A stretch of 64,000 bases of DNA from Frigidibacter sp. RF13 (GCF_026626305.1 NZ_JAPNUE010000001.1:620001-684000), one strand, 5' to 3'. Counted from the stretch's first letter, positions 1 to 8,278 are shown. Numbers and translations: made by a program. Notes: generated from the letters alone by a model not told the origin.

Positions 1-950
1 TTCATCACTGCCGCCCGATCCGCGCCCTGCGGTAGATAGGCCGTCGCGAACGAGCCGAGCGCGCCATGATGGACGACATAGGGGTCGGTGATCGGCAGAA
101 TGACCCGGGCCTTGTCCTTGCCGAGCCAGTCGTCCATCAGATCCTGCACATAGATCACCGCGGGCGAGCCGTCGGCCTTGTGCTTGGGCTTCATGCCGTG
201 ATCGGCGGTGACGACAACCGCCGCGCCTAGCGCATCGAGCTCAGCCAGATAGCGGTCGAACATCTCATAGAAATCCTTCGCCCCCTTCTCTTCGGGTGCG
301 AACTTGTGCTGGATGTAGTCGGTCGTCGACAGATACATCACGTCGGGCTTCCACTCGCGCAGAAGCTTGACCCCGGCGGCGAAGACAAATTCGGACAGGT
401 CGGCCGAATAGACCTCTGGCACCGGGCGGCCGAGCCAGTCGCTCGCCTTGTCGATCCCGTGTTCGGCCTTGGTGGTGTCGCCCGAGCGTTCGGAGGAGAA
501 GGCAATCGCCCGGTCCTCGTCGAACTTAAGCCCCGCACCGAGAAGCGCGCGCAACTTGTCCTTCGCCGTCACCACGGCAACCCGCGCGCCCGCGTCGTAG
601 AAGGCCTTGAAGACCGTCGGCGCACGCAGGAAGCGCACGTCGTTCATCATGACTTCCTCGCCGGTTTCCGGCTCGTACAGGTAGTTGCCGCAGATACCAT
701 GGACGGCCGGCGGGCGACCGGTGGCGATCGACAGGTTGTTGGGATTGGTGAAGGACGGGATGACCGAATGCGCCAGCCGGTCGGTCCCGGTCTCGCGGAT
801 GCGCTTGAGGGTGGGCATCAGCCCTTCGGCGATCGCCACCTCTAGATAGGCAGGTTCGCAGCCGTCAAGGCAGATCGCCACCGCCGGGACCTTGGGCCAG
901 GGATAGGCGCGATCGTTGGCCATCACCGGCGCGCGATTGATCATGTTCAT
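1..950 (-). CDS. phnA: Phosphonoacetate hydrolase, C-terminus cut by window edge
   Basis: Metal-dependent hydrolase of the alkaline phosphatase superfamily that should cleave phosphonoacetate to acetate and phosphate. The frame opens at ATG 950 behind an AGGA ribosome site and runs without a stop off the left edge, giving about 316 codons; the last part of the protein is outside. Residues match the family: the CLDGCEP metal loop places Asp at residue 29 and SFTNPNN places the nucleophile Thr at residue 68, the numbering I recall for the Sinorhizobium enzyme; TADHGM supplies a later Asp-His metal pair. It lies 33 bp downstream of phnW on the same strand, so they are probably cotranscribed. The missing partner, phosphonoacetaldehyde dehydrogenase (phnY), would be expected beyond the edge. 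Confidence 0.9.
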   Translation of the reverse strand, partial: MNMINRAPVMANDRAYPWPKVPAVAICLDGCEPAYLEVAIAEGLMPTLKRIRETGTDRLAHSVIPSFTNPNNLSIATGRPPAVHGICGNYLYEPETGEEVMMNDVRFLRAPTVFKAFYDAGARVAVVTAKDKLRALLGAGLKFDEDRAIAFSSERSGDTTKAEHGIDKASDWLGRPVPEVYSADLSEFVFAAGVKLLREWKPDVMYLSTTDYIQHKFAPEEKGAKDFYEMFDRYLAELDALGAAVVVTADHGMKPKHKADGSPAVIYVQDLMDDWLGKDKARVILPITDPYVVHHGALGSFATAYLPQGADRAAVM

Positions 951-983
951 TCTTGGTCCTTCCGTCACATATCCATTGCCGCC

Positions 984-2174
984 TCAGGCGGCGAGTTTCG
1001 CGCGCTCGGCAATCGCTGCCGCGGGCGGCGCGGCCGAGGCGACGCCCATCTCGGCAAGCGCCTCTTTCGCGGCGCCAACCACCTTCCGCATCACATGTTC
1101 GTCCATCCGCCCGATGCAGCCGACGCGGAAACTGTCCACCACCGTCAGCTTGCCCGGGTAGATGATGAAACCCTTGGCCTTCATCAGATCGTAGAAGGTT
1201 GAAAAGACGAAATTCGGATCAGCCGGGCAGAAGAAGGTCACAATGATCGGCGAAAGCCAGCGATCCTTCAGAAGCGTCTCGAAACCAAGCGCGCGCATCC
1301 CTTCGACCATCACGTCGCGGTTCCTGGTATAGCGCGCGCCGCGTCCCGCGACCCCGCCTTCGGCCGCGTGCAGCTCCAGCGCCTTCAGAAAGGCCGCAAC
1401 CACATGAGTGGGCGGCGTATAGCGCCACTGGCCGGTCTTTTGCAGATAGGCCCATTGCGCATAGACATCGAGCGCCAGCGAATGGCTGTTGCCTTTCGCC
1501 GCCTCAAGCTCGCTCTTCCGCGCGATGACGAAGCCAAAACCCGGCACGCCCTCGATACACTTGTTGGCCGACGACACCATCGCCTCATAGCGGATCTCGG
1601 TCACGTCCAGGGGAAGCGCCCCAAAGGCCGACATCGAATCGATCAGCAGTTTGCGCCCCCGCGCATAGACCGCCTCGGAAATCTCGGCGACCGGGTTCAG
1701 GATGCCGCTTGAGGTTTCGCAATGGATGGCGATCACATGGGTGATCGCCGGATCGGCATCAAGCGCCGCCCCAACCTCGTCACCGCGCGGCGGCAGGTAA
1801 TCACCCTTGTCGATCAACGTGTACGCCCGGCCCAGATATTTCATCGTCTCGGCGGCGCGCAGCCCGTAAGCACCATTCGCCAGGACCAGAACCTTGCCGT
1901 CGCGCGGCACGAAAGTGCCCAGCATCGCCTCGACGCAGAACGACCCGGACCCCTGCATCGGCACGCAGGCGAACTCTCCGTCGCGATCCCCCGCCAGCGC
2001 CAGAAGCTGATCGCAAAGCGATCTGGTCATTGCCCGGAAATCTGCATCCCACGACCCCCAGTCCCTGAGCATCGCCTCCTTCACCTCATAGGCCGTGGTC
2101 AATGGCCCGGGCGTCAACAGATAGGGCTCGCCAAGTCGCGGCGCGGGAAGGGCATTTTCGGGGGAATGGAGCAT
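984..2174 (-). CDS. phnW: 2-aminoethylphosphonate--pyruvate aminotransferase
   Basis: PLP enzyme of the class V aminotransferase fold; converts 2-aminoethylphosphonate and pyruvate into phosphonoacetaldehyde and alanine, the first step of aminoethylphosphonate use. The protein opens with the family's LLTPGPL substrate loop near residue 20 and has the PLP lysine in SSANKC at residue 205. The open frame extends to 2303, but that would cover the whole divergent promoter and overlap the LysR gene, so I use ATG 2174, giving 396 residues, still slightly longer than usual (about 370). The ribosome site is weak, and a start a few codons later cannot be excluded. It is followed directly by phnA, and the LysR gene is transcribed away from it. 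Confidence 0.92.
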   Translation of the reverse strand: MLHSPENALPAPRLGEPYLLTPGPLTTAYEVKEAMLRDWGSWDADFRAMTRSLCDQLLALAGDRDGEFACVPMQGSGSFCVEAMLGTFVPRDGKVLVLANGAYGLRAAETMKYLGRAYTLIDKGDYLPPRGDEVGAALDADPAITHVIAIHCETSSGILNPVAEISEAVYARGRKLLIDSMSAFGALPLDVTEIRYEAMVSSANKCIEGVPGFGFVIARKSELEAAKGNSHSLALDVYAQWAYLQKTGQWRYTPPTHVVAAFLKALELHAAEGGVAGRGARYTRNRDVMVEGMRALGFETLLKDRWLSPIIVTFFCPADPNFVFSTFYDLMKAKGFIIYPGKLTVVDSFRVGCIGRMDEHVMRKVVGAAKEALAEMGVASAAPPAAAIAERAKLAA

Positions 2175-2218
2175 GATGCACCCTGCAGAACCTTGTTCGT
2201 CCCCGTATGTCTCACGCC

Positions 2219-2259
2219 CCAATATATCTGTAAAATCGTTATTTTGTATTGTCATATAA
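2219..2259. promoter_or_regulatory. AT-rich inverted-repeat operator between phnW and lysR
   Basis: An AT-rich block in an otherwise GC-rich region, lying between the divergent phnW and lysR genes. It holds nested inverted repeats: CAATA (2220-2224) with TATTG (2247-2251), and AAAAT (2232-2236) with ATTTT (2241-2245) around a CGTT centre. Several T-N11-A spacings, the usual LysR box, fall inside (for example T2229/A2241 and T2236/A2248). Position and symmetry suggest the binding site of the adjacent regulator; this is inference. Confidence 0.55.
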
Positions 2260-2301
2260 GCCTGACTTGTAGATGATCCGCGCGAAGCCAGGAGGAGAGA
2301 C

Positions 2302-3174
2302 ATGCGATACGTCCAGCTGCGCGCCTTTCACTATGTCGCGATCTGCGGCGGCTTCTCGCGCGCGGCAGAGGAACTCTACCTCACCCAGCCCGCGATCTCC
2401 GATCAGGTGAGGAAGCTTGAGGAGGAATATGATGTCCTCCTCTTCAATCGCCACAAGAAGCAGGTGATCCTGACCGAGCAAGGCGCACGGCTTCTCGACA
2501 TCACAAGGCGGCTTTTCGAGCAAGAGCAGCAGGCACTGGAACTTCTGTCCGAGGCGCGCGCCCTGCGATCGGGCACGTTGCGCATCGTTGCCGACAGCGC
2601 CCACCATCTTCTCCATATCCTCGCGCGTTTTCGCGAGAAGTATCCCGGGGTTCGCATCACGATGCGTGCGGGCAACAGCGACAATGTGATCGAAAGCCTC
2701 TACAGCTACGAGGCCGATATCGGCGTTTTGGGCGAGATCCCGCAAAGCCGCGATTTCGACTATCTGGCGCTGAATTCGACACCGATCGTCGCCTTCACGG
2801 CCAAGACACATCCGCTTGCCAGCCGCGCCAGCTTCACCTTCGCCGATCTGGCCGACGCACCCCTCGTGATGCGCGAGCGCGGCTCTCGCACGCGGGCCAA
2901 GCTGGAGGAGGCGGCAGCGGCGGCCGGCATTCAGCTCCTAGCCGCCATCGAGGCGGAGGGCCGCGAGGCCGTGCGCGAGATCGTGGCCTCGGGCGCAGGC
3001 ATCGGCTTTGTCTCCGCTGCCGAATTCGGCCCCGACCCGAGACTTGTCGCGATCCCGGTCGAGGGCACCAGCCATGTCCGCATGGACGAGGCGCTGATCT
3101 GCCTGCGTGAACGCAAGGGCGGCAAACTCGTGCGGGCCTTTTTCGATATCGCAGCCAGCATGGCGGCAATTTAG
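2302..3174 (+). CDS. LysR-family regulator of the phosphonate genes
   Basis: DNA-binding transcription factor of 290 residues. The N-terminal winged helix-turn-helix (about residues 1-60) shows the LysR pattern: FSRAAEELYLTQPAISDQVRKLE as the recognition region and LFNR after it; the rest is a periplasmic-binding-protein-like effector domain with no signal peptide. A strong AGGAGGAG ribosome site precedes ATG 2302. It is divergent from phnW-phnA with an AT-rich inverted repeat between them, the usual arrangement for a LysR activator that controls its neighbour. The effector is probably aminoethylphosphonate or a breakdown product, inferred from context only. Confidence 0.9.
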   Translation: MRYVQLRAFHYVAICGGFSRAAEELYLTQPAISDQVRKLEEEYDVLLFNRHKKQVILTEQGARLLDITRRLFEQEQQALELLSEARALRSGTLRIVADSAHHLLHILARFREKYPGVRITMRAGNSDNVIESLYSYEADIGVLGEIPQSRDFDYLALNSTPIVAFTAKTHPLASRASFTFADLADAPLVMRERGSRTRAKLEEAAAAAGIQLLAAIEAEGREAVREIVASGAGIGFVSAAEFGPDPRLVAIPVEGTSHVRMDEALICLRERKGGKLVRAFFDIAASMAAI

Positions 3175-3201
3175 CCGCCCCGCGCGAACGCAGGGCGGTT
3201 T
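3175..3201 (+). terminator. Probable terminator of the LysR gene
   Basis: CCGCCC (3175-3180) pairs with GGGCGG (3193-3198) directly after the LysR stop codon, followed by TTT. The stem is short and the T-run weak, so it is only a probable intrinsic terminator. Confidence 0.45.
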
Positions 3202-3257
3202 CCTCGCGCGATACACCCATATAAGGTGCGGGCCAAACGGGCAGAACCAGCAGGACG

Positions 3258-4133
3258 ATGCGGATCAACTTTCACCTTGGTGTCCATGCGACGGACGACA
3301 GCCGCCTGATCCGCGCGGTGCTGAAGAACCGCGGCAGCCTGGCCGCGCAGGGCACCTATGTTCCGGCGCCGCGCCAGTACCGTGTGCTCATCCGCGATGC
3401 GCTCAACGCGCTCGGCGGCGGACGAGCCAGCACCGTTGCGCAGCAGGCGCTGATCGACACCATCACCGACAGCGACGCCATTCGGCGGCTGGTCCTGTCG
3501 CACGAAAGCATCATCGCCATGCCGACCCGTGCCGTCTCGGAGGCAGGGCTTTATGTCCAGGCGCCCAGCCGGATGAAGACCATTCAGAACCTGTTCCTCG
3601 ACCATGAGGTCGAGTTCTCCATCGCGCTATGCAATCCGGCGACGCTGATCGCTGGACTTTCAGCACTGGCCGATGCGGCGTCGCTCTCCGACATAATCGC
3701 CGCCGCCGACGCTGTTCACCTGAGCTGGCTGCATACGATGCGCCGTATCTGCGACGCAGGTCTGGAGCTGCCGGTCACCGTCTGGTGCAATGAAGATACG
3801 CCGCTCATCTGGCCCGAGGTGCTGCGCGCGATCACCGGCTGGACCGAAGAGGCGCCGATGGAGGGCGAGTTCGATCTGGTCGCGACGCTTCTGACCGACG
3901 AAGGTCTCGCGGCGCTCCAGCAATCGCTGGCGGACGCTGCGCCCGCCGATCGGGCCCAGTACCGCGCAAGGGTCAGCGAGGCATTGATCGCGCACGGGCG
4001 GCCGGATCAGATGGAAATGGACATCACCCTGCCCGGCTGGACAGAGGAGATCGTCGCACGGATCACAGAACGCTACCTGCGCGAATGGGAGGAGATCTGC
4101 ACCCTGCCCGGCCTGAGCGTGATCCGGCCCTGA
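3258..4133 (+). CDS. Conserved hypothetical protein, 291 aa
   Basis: I do not recognise a characterised family. The protein is soluble, with no signal peptide or membrane segment. Its beginning (NFHLGVHATDD followed by IRAVLKNRGSLAAQG) resembles the opening of sulfotransferase-like proteins (HLGxHKTGTT), but the P-loop glycines and the Thr/Ser that bind sulfate donor are absent, so any relationship would be to an inactive form. The acidic, Trp-rich C-terminus (LPGWTEEIVARITERYLREW) looks well ordered. It starts 83 bp after the LysR gene with an AGGA just ahead of ATG 3258. Coding is supported by a long frame with codon use like its neighbours. Function unknown. Confidence 0.75.
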   Translation: MRINFHLGVHATDDSRLIRAVLKNRGSLAAQGTYVPAPRQYRVLIRDALNALGGGRASTVAQQALIDTITDSDAIRRLVLSHESIIAMPTRAVSEAGLYVQAPSRMKTIQNLFLDHEVEFSIALCNPATLIAGLSALADAASLSDIIAAADAVHLSWLHTMRRICDAGLELPVTVWCNEDTPLIWPEVLRAITGWTEEAPMEGEFDLVATLLTDEGLAALQQSLADAAPADRAQYRARVSEALIAHGRPDQMEMDITLPGWTEEIVARITERYLREWEEICTLPGLSVIRP

Positions 4134-4152
4134 CCCCGGACCCCGGCCCCGC

Positions 4153-4410
4153 TCAGCTCATGCCGAGCGCGGCCTTGTAGACCTCCAGCACCGCCTCTTC
4201 CTCGGCCAGATCGTCCTTGTCGCGCTTCCGCAGCGCGATGATCTTCTTCATCACCTTGGTGTCATAGCCGCGCGCCTTGGCCTCGGCCATCACCTCTTTC
4301 TGCTGCTCGGTGATGTCCTTCTTCTCCGCCTCCAGATGCTCGAATTGCTCGATGAACTGCTTCAGTTCGTCGGCGGTCACGCTATAGGCATCGGGCGGGG
4401 CGGCGTTCAT
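4153..4410 (-). CDS. gapR: GapR-family DNA-binding protein (DUF2312)
   Basis: Small basic/acidic coiled-coil protein of 85 residues matching the GapR family (formerly DUF2312), alphaproteobacterial nucleoid proteins that bind overtwisted DNA ahead of replication forks and polymerases and stimulate topoisomerases. Diagnostic features are the ADELKQFIEQFEHLEAEKK opening helix, the GYDTKVMKKIIALRK segment and the E-rich tail ending in YKAAL. It has its own ATG at 4410 with GGAGA upstream. It is convergent with the preceding plus-strand gene (19 bp apart), so it is probably a single-gene unit. Confidence 0.9.
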   Translation of the reverse strand: MNAAPPDAYSVTADELKQFIEQFEHLEAEKKDITEQQKEVMAEAKARGYDTKVMKKIIALRKRDKDDLAEEEAVLEVYKAALGMS

Positions 4411-4549
4411 CTGCGTCTCCTTCGGATCAGGCCCCCTGACTAGACCGCGCGGGCGCCCGCTTCAAGGGCCCCGCACCAAGGCCCGGCAAGCCCTTGCCCG
4501 GCGCCCCGGTTCGGGCTAGGCGGAAAGCTAAAGATTGAGCGAGGGCAAG

Positions 4550-4765
4550 ATGGACATCCTGATCTGGATCGGCGCAGGCGTCACGCTTCTGGGTGTGGCG
4601 GGGCTCGTCTGGTGCATCCTGACCGTCGCCCGCGCCCGCAAGGCGGGCCTCTCTGACGACGAGCTGCGCGCCCGCCTGCAGAAGGTCGTGGCCCTCAACA
4701 TCGGCGCCGTCCTCCTCTCCGGCCTCGGGCTGATGCTGGTGATCTTGGGGATATTCCTCGCCTGA
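4550..4765 (+). CDS. Small two-span membrane protein
   Basis: A 71-residue protein with two hydrophobic helices (about residues 3-25 and 47-69) joined by a charged loop (RARKAGLSDDELRARLQK), so it should sit in the inner membrane as a helical hairpin. The open frame continues upstream to a TTG at 4535, but ATG 4550 has GAGGG at good distance and starts directly at the first helix, so I use it. No family recognised. It lies upstream of a VOC protein in the same direction. Confidence 0.65.
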   Translation: MDILIWIGAGVTLLGVAGLVWCILTVARARKAGLSDDELRARLQKVVALNIGAVLLSGLGLMLVILGIFLA

Positions 4766-4827
4766 GCCGAAGATTGGCGTTCGCCTCGCCAGTTGATAGT
4801 CTTTGCAGAACAAATGCGGAGGTTCCC

Positions 4828-5190
4828 ATGCCCGTGACCGGTATCGGCGGCATCTTCTTCCGCGCGAAGGACCCCGCCGCCCTTCAGGACTGGTATCGCA
4901 GCCATCTCGGCACGTACATCGACTATACCACACCCTGGCAGCAGGAGGCGGGACCGACCGTCTTCATGCCCTTCGCCGCCGATACCGACTATTTCCCGGC
5001 CGACCGGCAATGGATGATCAACCTACGCGTCCGCGATCTCGGCGGGCTTCTCGCCGCCCTCCGCGCCGCCGGGATCGAGGTCACGACCAACCCCGACTGG
5101 GACATGCCCGAGGTCGGCCGCTTCGCCCGCATCCACGACCCCGAAGGCAACCCGATAGAGCTCTGGGAGCCTGCCCAAAGCGCAGGATAG
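4828..5190 (+). CDS. Glyoxalase/VOC-family protein
   Basis: 120-residue single-domain vicinal-oxygen-chelate protein. It shows the two half-repeats of the fold: GIGGIFFRAKDPAALQDWYRSHLG at the start and ARIHDPEGNPIELWEP at the end, the latter carrying the metal-ligand Glu of the second half. Members include glyoxalases, dioxygenases and resistance proteins, and the substrate cannot be told from sequence. A frame upstream to TTG 4774 exists but ATG 4828 follows GGAGG at 5 bp, so that start is preferred. The gene is followed by a copy of the interspersed repeat and is convergent with dgt. Confidence 0.85.
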   Translation: MPVTGIGGIFFRAKDPAALQDWYRSHLGTYIDYTTPWQQEAGPTVFMPFAADTDYFPADRQWMINLRVRDLGGLLAALRAAGIEVTTNPDWDMPEVGRFARIHDPEGNPIELWEPAQSAG

Positions 5191-5206
5191 AACCATCCCC
5201 CTTCAT

Positions 5207-5264
5207 CTTGGCTGAAATACCTCGGGGGGTCCGGGGGGCTGGCCCCCCGGCGGGTCGGCCCGCC
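5207..5264 (+). repeat. Interspersed AAATA-hairpin repeat, copy 1
   Basis: Core AAATACCTCGGGG starts at 5215, followed by two GC hairpins: CCGGGGGG (5231-5238) with CCCCCCGG (5243-5250), loop CTGG, then GGCGGG with CCCGCC (5249-5264). It sits just after the VOC gene and before convergent dgt. Probably a transcription terminator or mRNA end element. Four relatives occur at 17709, 29768, 33348 and 39353. Confidence 0.8.
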
Positions 5265-5286
5265 AAAGGCGGGACGAAACTCCCTC

Positions 5287-6468
5287 TCACGCCGCCCCGA
5301 CCAGCCTCTCATGCTCCTGCAGCGCGAACCGGTCGGTCATGCCTGCCACATAATCAAGGACCACGCGGGCGAGCGCGGTCTCGTCCGCCGCCGCCGCCAC
5401 ATCCGCCTGCCATTCCTCCGGCAAAAGCGCCGGTTCCTTCAGGAACAGCGGAAAGAGGTCGTTCACGACCGCCGTCACCCGCTTCCGCTCCACCACCACC
5501 GTCGGCGCCCGGTACATGCGGGTGAAGAGGAAACTCTTTATCGCCTTCAGGTTCTGATAGAGCGGCTTCGAAAACCGGATGATCGGCCCGTCCATCGCCC
5601 GGATCGCGTCGGCCGACTGCGGCTGGCTCGCCTGCAGCCGGTTCTGCGCCACCGCGATCACATCCTCGACCATCACCCCGAACACCCGCCGCAGCGCCTC
5701 ATGCCGCCGCCGCATCGGATCGAGGCCCGGGTACATCTGATCGACCTCGTAAAAGGCCGGCCCCGTCACCGGCAGGTCCATCAGATCGTCCTCGGTGAAC
5801 AGCCCCGCCCGCAGCCCGTCATGCAGGTCGTGGTGATTATAGGCCACATCATCGGCGACCGAAGCCACCTGCGCCTCGGCACTCGCAAAGGTCGCAAGTT
5901 CCAGATCGATCCGGCCATTCACCTCGGCCAAAGCGTAAGGCATGAGCGCAGGGTCCGCGACCGAATGCGATCCGCTCGCATTCGGCCCGATCACCGGGCC
6001 ATTGTGCTTGGCCATGCCCTCAAGCGTTTCCCAGGTCAGGTTCAGCCCGTCGAAATCGGCGTAATGCCGTTCCAGCCGCGTGACGATCCGCAAGGCTTGG
6101 GCATTGTGGTCGAAGCCGCCATAGGGTTCCATCAAGACCGCCAGAGCATCCTCGCCCGTATGGCCGAAGGGTGGATGGCCGAGGTCATGGGCCAGGGCCA
6201 CCGCCTCGGCCAGTTCGACGTTCAGCCCAAGCGTCGCGGCGATGGTGCGGGCGACCTGCGCCACCTCGATCGTATGGGTCAGGCGCGTGCGGTAATAATC
6301 GCCCTCATGTTCGACGAAGACCTGCGTCTTGTGCTTCAGCCGCCGGAAGGCCGAGGAATGGATGATCCGGTCGCGGTCGCGCTGGAAGGGCGAGCGGAAG
6401 GTCGAGAGCTGTTCGGGAAAGAGCCTGCCCCGGCTTTGATCGGGCTGGCAGGCATAGGGGGCAAGCAT
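5287..6468 (-). CDS. dgt: Deoxyguanosinetriphosphate triphosphohydrolase-like protein
   Basis: HD-domain dNTP triphosphohydrolase of 393 residues, expected to hydrolyse a dNTP to the nucleoside and triphosphate and so help balance dNTP pools. The start region LFPEQLSTFRSPFQRDRDRIIHSSAFRRL is typical of the family. HD metal ligands are visible: RLTHT (His 65), AHDLGHPPFGH (His 94-Asp 95). I chose ATG 6468 because homologues begin close to that point and a GGAA lies upstream; the frame continues to 6513. In many Rhodobacterales dgt lies back to back with erpA; here a TetR/AhpD-like pair stands between them. Confidence 0.92.
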   Translation of the reverse strand: MLAPYACQPDQSRGRLFPEQLSTFRSPFQRDRDRIIHSSAFRRLKHKTQVFVEHEGDYYRTRLTHTIEVAQVARTIAATLGLNVELAEAVALAHDLGHPPFGHTGEDALAVLMEPYGGFDHNAQALRIVTRLERHYADFDGLNLTWETLEGMAKHNGPVIGPNASGSHSVADPALMPYALAEVNGRIDLELATFASAEAQVASVADDVAYNHHDLHDGLRAGLFTEDDLMDLPVTGPAFYEVDQMYPGLDPMRRRHEALRRVFGVMVEDVIAVAQNRLQASQPQSADAIRAMDGPIIRFSKPLYQNLKAIKSFLFTRMYRAPTVVVERKRVTAVVNDLFPLFLKEPALLPEEWQADVAAAADETALARVVLDYVAGMTDRFALQEHERLVGAA

Positions 6469-6530
6469 GGCATTCCGTCTTTCGTCTTTGCCCCGACTAT
6501 AGGGGCGCGACACCCGGGCGAACAGGCCCT

Positions 6531-7106
6531 TCAGATCGACAGAAGCAGATCGTCCGCCGCCTCGCGCACCGCCGCTTCTTCGAAGGCGCCCTTCACGAGG
6601 ATCCTCAGCCCGACATAGGCAGCCAGCAGATGCCGCATCCGCGCCCGGCGCAGGCCCGCATCATCGCGGTAGCGCGCGTCGGCCGACAATGCCCCGTCAA
6701 AGGCCGCGGCCATCCGGCCACTCATCTCGGCCAGAACCTCCGCCGTCTCGGGATCGGCGGCACTCGCCTCGGCGCTGGCATTGGCAAGGAAGCAGCCGCG
6801 CATATCACCCGCGTCCGAGGCCGAACGGATCACCCAATCCAGAAGCGCCGCGAAACGCGCCCGCGCAGGCCCCGGCGTCTGACCCAGAATACGCTCGGCC
6901 TCGGCCACCACGCAATCCTCGTAGGTGCGCAGCGCCGCCAGATACATCGAATGCTTGTCGCCGAAGAGCCGGTAGAGACTTTGCTTCTTCAGACCCGTCG
7001 CCACCTCGATATCCTGCATCGAGGTCGCGTCAAAGCCGCGCGCCCAGAAGATGTTCATCAGCGCCGTTTTCGCTTCCTCCGGATCGAACCCCAGTGGACG
7101 TGCCAT
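6531..7106 (-). CDS. TetR/AcrR-family repressor
   Basis: 191-residue regulator with an N-terminal TetR helix-turn-helix (residues about 10-55: ALMNIFWARGFDATSMQDI ... KKQSLYRLFGDKHSMY) and an all-helical ligand-binding and dimer domain behind it. Transcribed away from the AhpD-like gene at 7231, with two copies of a palindromic ACCRTACGGT site between them, so it most likely represses both itself and that gene. The ligand is not known. Its end lies 62 bp from the start of dgt on the same strand, so read-through into dgt is possible. Confidence 0.9.
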   Translation of the reverse strand: MARPLGFDPEEAKTALMNIFWARGFDATSMQDIEVATGLKKQSLYRLFGDKHSMYLAALRTYEDCVVAEAERILGQTPGPARARFAALLDWVIRSASDAGDMRGCFLANASAEASAADPETAEVLAEMSGRMAAAFDGALSADARYRDDAGLRRARMRHLLAAYVGLRILVKGAFEEAAVREAADDLLLSI

Positions 7107-7124
7107 GGTCTGCTCCCGAATTTG

Positions 7125-7165
7125 TTACCGTACGGTCCGATATTATACTTTACCATACGGTCCGT
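7125..7165. promoter_or_regulatory. Twin TetR operator
   Basis: Two near-identical sites: ACCGTACGGT (7127-7136), a perfect palindrome, and ACCATACGGT (7152-7161), both inside a longer direct repeat TTACCRTACGGTCCG, 25 bp apart centre to centre and each followed by TATTATA-like AT-rich DNA. They lie between the divergent TetR and AhpD-like genes and probably overlap their promoters. Confidence 0.8.
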
Positions 7166-7230
7166 AATATTATAGGACCCTTGTACCGGTGCTGCAAAGC
7201 CCCTTCCCGATAAACTGAAAGAGAGAAGAC

Positions 7231-7773
7231 ATGCCCCGCATTTCCCCGCTGTCCGATGCCAATGCCGCGCCCGAGGCCGCCGCGATCTTCGCCGCCGTGA
7301 AGGGCAAGATCGGCATGGTGCCGAACCTCTACCGCACCACGGGCCATAGCCCCGCGACCCTTTCCGCCCTCCTCGGCCTCGGCGAGGCGCTCGGCAAGGG
7401 CAGCTTCACCGCGCAGGAGCGTGAAGCGGTCGCTCTGGTCGTCGGCCAGACCAATGGCTGCGACTACTGCCTCTCGGCTCATAGCGCCATTTCCTCCGGT
7501 CTGAAGGTCCCGGCGACAGAGATCGCCGCGAACCGCAAGGCCGCGTCGGCAACGCCGCGCACCGAGGCGATCCTCAAGCTCGCCCGCGCCATCACCGAAA
7601 AGCGCGGCTTGATTGCCGACGCAGACCTCGAGGCGGCGCGCGCGGCGGGCCTCACCAATGCCGATGTCGTCGAAACCGTGGGGGCGGTGGTGCAGAACAT
7701 CTTCACCAATTACCTCAACCACATCTTCGCAACCGACATCGACTTCCCCGTGGTGCGCGCCGAAGCGGCGTAA
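7231..7773 (+). CDS. AhpD-like carboxymuconolactone decarboxylase-family peroxidase
   Basis: 180-residue protein of the AhpD/CMD fold. The redox motif GCDYCLSAH carries Cys 77, Cys 80 and His 84, the same arrangement as the CxxC...H proton-relay centre of AhpD, so it probably reduces peroxides or acts in general thiol redox defence. GAGAG precedes ATG 7231. It is divergent from a TetR repressor with a double operator in the shared promoter, so it is probably induced by a small molecule or oxidant sensed by that repressor. No AhpC gene is near. Confidence 0.85.
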   Translation: MPRISPLSDANAAPEAAAIFAAVKGKIGMVPNLYRTTGHSPATLSALLGLGEALGKGSFTAQEREAVALVVGQTNGCDYCLSAHSAISSGLKVPATEIAANRKAASATPRTEAILKLARAITEKRGLIADADLEAARAAGLTNADVVETVGAVVQNIFTNYLNHIFATDIDFPVVRAEAA

Positions 7774-7900
7774 TCCCCTTTCCGCAACCGGGTCTCGCGG
7801 GCCTTGATCCCACCGCATTGGCCCCATGTCCCCCCACCCGGTTGCGGAAACCCCTCCCTCTCACTATCTTCGGACATGACAGCAACCAGACGCGGCGACC

Positions 7901-8233
7901 ATGTCCCTGACCCTGCCCCCGAAAGTCACCGACCGCGCCTTCGCGCGGCTGGCCGAGATCAATGAGGCCTCGGGTGAGGCCAAGGCCCTGCGGGTCGCGG
8001 TCAACGGCGGCGGCTGCTCGGGCTTTCAGTATGAGATCACGCTCGACGAGCCCGGCACCGACGATCTGGTGCTGGAAGGCAAGGGCCAGAAGGTGCTGGT
8101 CGACACGGTCTCGCTCCCCTTCCTCGCCAATGCGACCATCGACTTTTCCGAGGAACTGATCGGCGCGCGCTTCGTGATCAACAATCCGAACGCCACTTCC
8201 TCCTGCGGCTGCGGGACCAGCTTTTCCATCTGA
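7901..8233 (+). CDS. erpA: Iron-sulfur cluster insertion protein, ErpA/IscA family
   Basis: 110-residue A-type Fe-S carrier. The three conserved cysteines are present: Cys 39 in GGGCSGF and Cys 102/Cys 104 in SSCGCGTSFS at the C-terminus. It accepts Fe-S clusters from the assembly scaffold and hands them to target enzymes. Length and motifs are typical of the ErpA/HesB group. No isc or suf genes are in the window. The next gene starts 45 bp downstream on the same strand. Confidence 0.92.
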   Translation: MSLTLPPKVTDRAFARLAEINEASGEAKALRVAVNGGGCSGFQYEITLDEPGTDDLVLEGKGQKVLVDTVSLPFLANATIDFSEELIGARFVINNPNATSSCGCGTSFSI

Positions 8234-8278
8234 TCCTTTCCTCTTATAGTCGCCCGACATTGCCGCGACCGGACCCTT

